Source: Pseudomonadota bacterium (GTDB taxonomy: Bacteria; SZUA-182; DTGQ01). Taken from it: DNA of 11,086 nucleotides. This document shows positions 8,070 through 11,086 of the stretch, piece after piece. The first letter of the stretch is position 1; every line of letters starts with the position of its first letter. The notes beneath the pieces were generated by a model. The model did no database searches, was not told the origin of the DNA, and saw only the letters and a list, made by a program, of their open reading frames with translations. The stretch is from positions 1 through 11,086 of the forward strand of contig JAUWIR010000076.1 of the NCBI GenBank assembly GCA_030605265.1, read 5' to 3'. A program made the position numbers and the translations under genes.

Positions 8070-8104
8070 TTTATAATTCTCTAAGAATATATTCTAATTT
8101 AGAG
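8070..8104 (-). promoter_or_regulatory. candidate operon promoter with overlapping palindrome
   Basis: Reading the minus strand, a -10-like TATAAA (8075-8070) has only a poor -35 (ATTAGA) 17 bp upstream. Overlapping the spacer and -35 is a long imperfect inverted repeat: outer arms CTCTAA (8079-8084) and TTAGAG (8099-8104) enclose the perfect 12-bp palindrome AGAATATATTCT (8084-8095). Transcription would start near 8063, about 33 nt before the kinase ATG at 8030. A poor -35 plus a palindrome would suit a regulated promoter with a dimeric regulator, but AT-rich DNA produces such symmetry by chance fairly often. Confidence 0.4.
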
Positions 8105-8114
8105 GGAGAAATCA

Positions 8115-8140
8115 ATAAAAAAATATAGATCGAGATCTAT
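8115..8140 (-). terminator. rho-independent terminator after the 138-aa gene
   Basis: On the minus strand, the inverted repeat ATAGATC-TC-GATCTAT (8140-8125) can form a stem of 6-7 bp and is followed at once by a T-rich tract of about 7 T (8123-8116). The stem has low GC content, but the hairpin plus T-run and its position about 60 nt after the stop at 8198 suit a terminator. It would separate the 138-aa gene from the downstream kinase operon. Confidence 0.5.
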
Positions 8141-8197
8141 CAGTCAATTTGGAAGGGTTCTCTTTGCCTGAAAATCAAAGTAGCTTAAAATTAAATT

Positions 8198-8614
8198 TCA
8201 AGTAGAAGCTTGCGGGAGCAAAGCCAGCTTTAAAAAATGGCCGGAAGAGTGAGGCTCTGCTATAATTTCGTAATTTAATTCTTTAAATTTATCAGGTAAG
8301 CCAATTTCCATTTCAATATGGGTAAACTCTTGGTTTGATTCAGGATATCTTTGTTTTAATACTTGAATTAAGACAAAGGCATTAATTTTGGCCTCCAATT
8401 TCGCACAAATCAATTCCTCAAAAGCATTTCGAAATACATATTTTTTCCATCTACTAATCACAGGGTAAATTTTTTGTCCTTCAGCTTCAGCTTCATAAAC
8501 ATAGGTCATTAGGTGGCCAAAACTAAATTTATGGATTAATTTTACCTTAGTGAAATGCTGTTCAACTTCTAAGGTGGTTTCGGTCTCTTCCATCCATCTT
8601 TTAAACCAACGCAA
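8198..8614 (-). CDS. hypothetical protein, 138 aa, TTG start
   Basis: I do not recognise the family. The protein is soluble-looking, with no signal peptide or membrane segment. It has a basic aromatic N-terminus (MRWFKRWMEE), an alternating strand-like region (residues about 18-55, including VKLIHKFSFG and YVYEAEAEG), a central helix-like stretch rich in Ala, Glu and Leu (63-88), and a C-terminal strand region ending EPHSSGHFLKLALLPQAST. The TTG at 8614 is chosen because a strong SD, AAAGGAGA, ends about 6 nt before it. The ATG at residue 8 has no SD. It is followed by a candidate terminator, so it is probably monocistronic. A weak promoter may lie at 8689-8715 (TTGATT, 15-bp spacer, TATAGT). 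An inverted repeat ATGTCAT/ATGACAT at 8726-8732 and 8747-8753 lies just upstream of that. Confidence 0.72.
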   Translation of the reverse strand: MRWFKRWMEETETTLEVEQHFTKVKLIHKFSFGHLMTYVYEAEAEGQKIYPVISRWKKYVFRNAFEELICAKLEAKINAFVLIQVLKQRYPESNQEFTHIEMEIGLPDKFKELNYEIIAEPHSSGHFLKLALLPQAST

Positions 8615-8869
8615 AACGAATCTCCTTTTTTTTTAAAGGTTATTATTTTTACCTATATTTAATCTCTAAGTTTGGATTCTATATTTACACTATATAAATA
8701 TATATCGTTAATCAAGAAAAAAATAATGTCATATAAAATTACAAAAATGACATACATTTTTAATAGACGCTTAATGGGTTGGTGACCTTACTTTTTGGAG
8801 TAAAAAAATTTGTTTCGGATTGAAAGAATTCCAGCTATTGTTATGGTAGAAGGTAAAAAAAATTTATCT

Positions 8870-8896
8870 CACTTACACCACTTACACCACTTACAC
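8870..8896. repeat. three tandem copies of CACTTACAC
   Basis: Three perfect head-to-tail 9-bp units (CACTTACAC) occupy 8870-8896, preceded by a T-rich tract and followed by TCCCTTCC. The period is a multiple of three. On the plus strand they fall in frame within a 44-codon open frame (8810-8944) and would read His-Leu-His three times. That frame has a TTG start with GGAG 9 nt upstream. It could equally be a non-coding microsatellite. Confidence 0.8.
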
Positions 8897-8939
8897 TCCC
8901 TTCCTTTAACCAATAATAAAAATGTTGTCAACCGTGTGT

Positions 8940-8988
8940 TTTAAATTAAGCTGTTAGCTGATGAGCTGTTAAGCTGTATAAATAAAAT
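8940..8988. repeat. dispersed AGCTGTTAAGCTG-type repeat, copy A
   Basis: This 49-nt block begins TTTAAATTAAGCTGTTA and ends ATAAATAAAAT. It matches copy B at 10542-10591: the first 17 and last 11 bases are identical, and the centre is diverged with one indel. The middle of copy A is itself made of degenerate AGCTGTTA/GCTGATGA units. The same orientation and conserved ends suggest a dispersed intergenic repeat family. Confidence 0.65.
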
Positions 8989-9391
8989 CAAAATTACTGT
9001 TCTTAAATTATGAGTGTTATATTCCTATGTCCGGAAAATAAGAAAAGGCCGGTCGGTATGGGTTTTTTAATTAACATTTAGGTCTACTATCTAATCTAGA
9101 GCAAACTTAATGCCGGGAATTTAAAAAAGGATTATGATTTTTAAATTTATTATTTTTTTAAAAAGTAAGTTTTAGTGGACGTAGAATGGCCATGCCCCTG
9201 TTTTTTTAATTTTTTTTCTTAGCGGGTTGAAATAATCAGAATTATGATCAGACGTTTCCGTACACAATTGTGAACCACTTATTATCTGAATATGAGATCC
9301 AAAATCTTATTACTGTATGGAATGTTGTTTAGTTATTTTATTGTAATATCAAATTGTTATGGCATTATATCACTAAAAAATCCATAATAAT

Positions 9392-9603
9392 CCGCTCATA
9401 TAAAAAGTAACCAAAAAGGCGATATCTGCTCATATTTAAAGTAGCCAGAAGCATATTAATTATATTTTATAATTTTAATATATTATTTATTTTATCAAAA
9501 TTAATAACACCTGAAAGAATTTATGGTTCGTTGAATTATAAATTCAACCAAATTATAACAGAATTTAAATTTATTTTATGGATACTTTAAATATGAGCAG
9601 ATA
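9392..9603. mobile_element. MITE-like element or insertion-sequence-end remnant
   Basis: A 25-bp inverted repeat with one mismatch pairs 9423-9447 with 9579-9603; its core is CTGCTCATATTTAAAGTA and the reverse complement. A degenerate direct copy of the left arm (18 of 22 bases) lies 34 bp further left at 9392-9413. The 131-bp interior encodes nothing and contains a perfect 8-bp hairpin, GTTGAATT-ATA-AATTCAAC (9530-9548). Multiple subterminal copies of a GCTCA...AGTAGCCA motif resemble the ends I associate with IS21-family elements, so this may be a non-autonomous derivative or a collapsed pair of ends. The family assignment is inference. No transposase and no clear target duplication were seen. 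Confidence 0.45.
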
Positions 9604-9711
9604 GAGTAAATTAATACGTGAGTACTTATTTACTTTAATCAATCTAAGGTTTTCTCATATATATTACCTAACTTACTGTAATTAAGATAATATAAAAAAA
9701 GATACAAAACA

Positions 9712-9864
9712 TTATTTTTTTAAAAACGGTTCATAAAATCCGGCAACTTTTTTAAATTTTTGGCCAATAATGGTACCCATATCTATACGGAAATGTCTGA
9801 TGATTAGTGTAAAAATAGTCAGTTGTAACTTAAGTTTCAGTTTATGCTTAAATATATGCTCCAT
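9712..9864 (-). CDS. small basic ORF, possible frame-shifted C-terminal half
   Basis: This is a 50-aa open frame starting at an ATG inside an A9 run, with no SD of its own. The sequence is basic (MEHIFKHKLKLKLQL), then has a short hydrophobic stretch (TIFTLIIRHF), and ends GQKFKKVAGFYEPFLKK. Its first codons overlap the 3' end of the small membrane ORF at 9848-9994 in a different frame. Losing one A from the A9 run would join the two into a 93-aa protein. It may therefore be the second half of a single gene broken by a true mutation, a sequencing error or slippage. The frame also stays open upstream to 9903. I do not recognise a family. Confidence 0.35.
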   Translation of the reverse strand: MEHIFKHKLKLKLQLTIFTLIIRHFRIDMGTIIGQKFKKVAGFYEPFLKK

Positions 9865-9994
9865 TTTTTTTTGGTGGGGTGGAATAAACAATGCCGCCAT
9901 CAATATAATTAAGGTTCCTAATAGGAAGATTAATAAAAATCCAAATTAACCCTATTAGCAATAATAGAATTCCCATTATCCAATTACTCTTCAT
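9848..9994 (-). CDS. small single-pass membrane protein, 48 aa
   Basis: The ATG at 9994 is preceded by a consensus SD, TTAAGGAG, with a 5-nt spacer, the best ribosome binding site in this intergenic region. The product is MKSNWIMGILLLLIGLIWIF up to residue 20, giving one transmembrane helix (about residues 6-22). It continues with a polar tail that ends PPKKNGAYI before TAA at 9848. The N-in, short-tail layout is typical of bacterial small membrane proteins, but I recognise no family. The stop follows shortly after an A9 run (9864-9872), where a frame change would open 50 further codons. It is therefore either complete at 48 aa or the front half of a 93-aa gene. No convincing promoter is visible upstream. 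Confidence 0.5.
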   Translation of the reverse strand: MKSNWIMGILLLLIGLIWIFINLPIRNLNYIDGGIVYSTPPKKNGAYI

Positions 9995-10541
9995 TTCTTC
10001 TCCTTAAGATAAATAAGAATAAGCATTTTGCAAAATTTTATTGGTGAAAAATAAATTTTGATATTATGTTTATTAGCATGTTTTTTTATTTAAAAAAGAG
10101 TGCATATTTTAGGTCAACTCTTAAGTTATGCTTTTTTTTGAGGCAAAAGGTCCTTTTAAGTATATGCCCTTGAGTAATGTTTTCTATTTTTATTCAAAAA
10201 GTTATTTGATGGGCTGAATCAATATTAGTTTGAATAATTTAATTATTAAATAAAAATTATGCAAAATTGATGCCTGCGGAATAAATTGAAACTAAAAAAG
10301 ATTATTAAGCATTAAGGGTATCCTTCATAAAGAACGAAAAGTAGTTTACACTTTCCGCATTAAGGATGGAAAATTATGGTATGCCATACATATGCCGACT
10401 AAACAATGAGGGCTGGTATTTTTGGAAAATGATTTGATGGAGATGTATTTACTGAATTTTTCCATTGGTTAATTGTAAGGTTTATTATTTCTACTCAAAT
10501 AGCTCCTAATTTTAGGGTATTCTTTTCTCAATGATAATCGG

Positions 10542-10591
10542 TTTAAATTAAGCTGTTAAGCAGATAAGTTGATAAGCCACATAAATAAAAT
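10542..10591. repeat. dispersed AGCTGTTAAGCTG-type repeat, copy B
   Basis: This 50-nt block is in the same orientation as copy A (8940-8988), with identical ends TTTAAATTAAGCTGTTA and ATAAATAAAAT and a diverged centre. It lies 1.55 kb from copy A, so the pair encloses nearly all of the gene-poor region, including the inverted-repeat element and the small membrane ORF. Confidence 0.65.
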
Positions 10592-10794
10592 GAACCACAC
10601 ATGCCGACAACGCGGCACAAAAGATAATGAAAATCTACAGTATCAGTTATTTATAGATGCATTTTCAAGTAAAAATTCCTGCTTTTTAAATAAATATCTT
10701 TATGATCTCAATGAACTTAGAAAAATTTTCAATGGTAGAACTAATTAATGGTACAAATATAAGCGACGGTATATCACCCTGTTTTTAATTTTAT

Positions 10795-10824
10795 TTGACA
10801 TGAACAACAAAAAATTATTATAGT
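10795..10824 (+). promoter_or_regulatory. sigma70-type promoter of the right-edge gene
   Basis: A perfect -35 TTGACA (10795-10800), an 18-bp spacer and -10 TATAGT (10819-10824) precede the ATG at 10849. Transcription would start near 10831, giving a very short leader that still contains the SD (AAGAAGGGA). Confidence 0.65.
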
Positions 10825-10848
10825 AAAAAAATAAAGAAGGGAATAAAA

Positions 10849-11086
10849 ATGGAATCTATCGATTTCCTTTGTATTTTTTCTTCCTTCCTAAAAACCAGAA
10901 AAAAAAATAAAATAAAAATTCCTTTTGTGTATCTGATTTTTCTTTTTTTGACTTATTTTCTCTTGACCTTTTCTGGTTTTTTAGAAGCAACCTCAATAGA
11001 TCTATCTCTTTCAGAAGGCTTGAATCTTTGGGTCAACCGTAATTGGTGTGGTGAAATAAGTTATATTTTTCCTTTTTTGCTTATTA
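10849..11086 (+). CDS. membrane protein, N-terminal part, cut by window edge
   Basis: This open frame runs off the right edge after 79 codons. The ATG at 10849 has an SD, GAAGGGA, 6-8 nt upstream and a strong promoter. Residues 1-24 are a cytoplasmic-type start with a basic cluster (KTRKKNKIK). Residues about 25-45 form a transmembrane helix (PFVYLIFLFLTYFLLTFSGF). A polar segment follows (EATSIDLSLSEGLNLWVNRN), and a second hydrophobic stretch begins (YIFPFLLI). It is an integral membrane protein with at least two helices. The family cannot be named from this fragment. The DLSLSEGLNLWVN segment faintly recalls PAP2-type phosphatases, but no catalytic motif is in view. Confidence 0.6.
   Translation, partial: MESIDFLCIFSSFLKTRKKNKIKIPFVYLIFLFLTYFLLTFSGFLEATSIDLSLSEGLNLWVNRNWCGEISYIFPFLLI

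Larger units (their letters stand above)
8615..9711. other. AT-rich gene-poor region, left part
   Basis: About 1.1 kb with no convincing gene. It begins with the promoter region of the 138-aa gene, then holds the CACTTACAC triplication, the first copy of the 50-bp dispersed repeat, and the inverted-repeat element at 9392-9603. Short open stretches occur, such as 8810-8944 and 9010-9081 on the plus strand, but they lack family matches I can recognise. Base composition is clearly lower in GC than the flanking genes, which suits non-coding or decayed inserted DNA. Confidence 0.6.
9995..10848. other. AT-rich gene-poor region, right part
   Basis: This is about 0.85 kb between the small membrane ORF and the right-edge gene. 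It contains copy B of the dispersed repeat and a short hairpin, TGCCG-N6-CGGCA (10602-10617). It also contains two coding-like scraps on the plus strand: a stop-free stretch of about 37 codons ending at 10409 (…ERKVVYTFRIKDGKLWYAIH) with no start codon, and a 52-codon frame at 10590-10748. Neither has an SD or a recognised family, so they may be gene remnants or chance. The last 60 bp hold the promoter of the right-edge gene. Confidence 0.5.

Noticed and set aside
8870..8896. CRISPR-like repeats
   Set aside because: The units are only 9 bp, directly adjacent with no spacers, and there are no cas genes in the window.
10081..10120. AAGAGT...ACTCTT hairpin followed by T-run on the minus strand
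   Set aside because: A 6-bp AT-rich stem with a 15-nt loop and no gene upstream on that strand to terminate.
10293..10409. Coding-like stretch ending ...WYAIHMPTKQ
   Set aside because: It has no start codon or SD and a stop just upstream; too short to distinguish a gene remnant from chance, so it is mentioned only in the regional description.
10602..10617. TGCCG-N6-CGGCA hairpin as an integron attC site or terminator
   Set aside because: There is no paired GTTRRRY/RYYYAAC core and no T-run after the stem; the hairpin is too short to assign.

Overview
The window is AT-rich DNA from a Gram-negative bacterium. The evidence is a periplasmic Slt-type lytic transglycosylase, Sec signal peptides and sigma70-like promoters. 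The gene set (Maf, TPR protein, HAD phosphatase, N-acyl-D-amino-acid deacylase, Slt, NagA, adenosine-specific kinase) would fit a low-GC Desulfobacterota-like lineage. The adenosine-specific kinase family was first studied in thermophiles and archaea, but the sequence alone does not fix the taxon or growth temperature.

Layout. The left edge has a short degenerate ATCCTGT-type repeat. Next comes maf on the minus strand, divergent from a secreted TPR protein on the plus strand that has a near-consensus promoter (TTGACA-N17-TATACT). The TPR gene converges on, and overlaps by 24 bp, the last gene of a five-gene minus-strand cluster. In transcription order that cluster is adenosine-specific kinase (8030), nagA (7503), slt (6347), N-acyl-D-amino-acid deacylase (4061) and HAD phosphatase (2437). 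Gaps are 36-45 nt, and nagA and slt overlap by 32 nt, so these genes are probably one operon. A weak promoter with a long imperfect palindrome lies just upstream of the kinase. A separate unknown 138-aa gene precedes it on the same strand and ends in its own candidate rho-independent terminator.

From 8615 to 10848 there is about 2.2 kb of very AT-rich, gene-poor DNA that looks like a repeat and insertion landing zone. It holds a 9-bp triple tandem repeat, a dispersed repeat of about 50 bp in two copies 1.6 kb apart, and a 25-bp inverted repeat about 180 bp across with an extra degenerate direct copy (a MITE-like or insertion-sequence-end remnant). It also holds a small membrane-protein ORF with a consensus Shine-Dalgarno sequence whose frame breaks near an A9 run. 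At the right edge a second strong promoter and SD introduce the start of a membrane protein cut off by the window.

How the genes fit together. Slt cleaves peptidoglycan glycan strands in the periplasm. NagA deacetylates GlcNAc-6-phosphate in the cytoplasm. The D-aminoacylase-like enzyme removes acyl groups from D-amino acids, and the HAD enzyme probably dephosphorylates or isomerises a small phosphorylated metabolite. Together they suggest a cell-wall turnover and salvage operon. The adenosine-specific kinase at its head is not explained by this, and that association is the most biologically interesting coding-level observation. I saw no clear defence system, CRISPR array, tRNA or rRNA.
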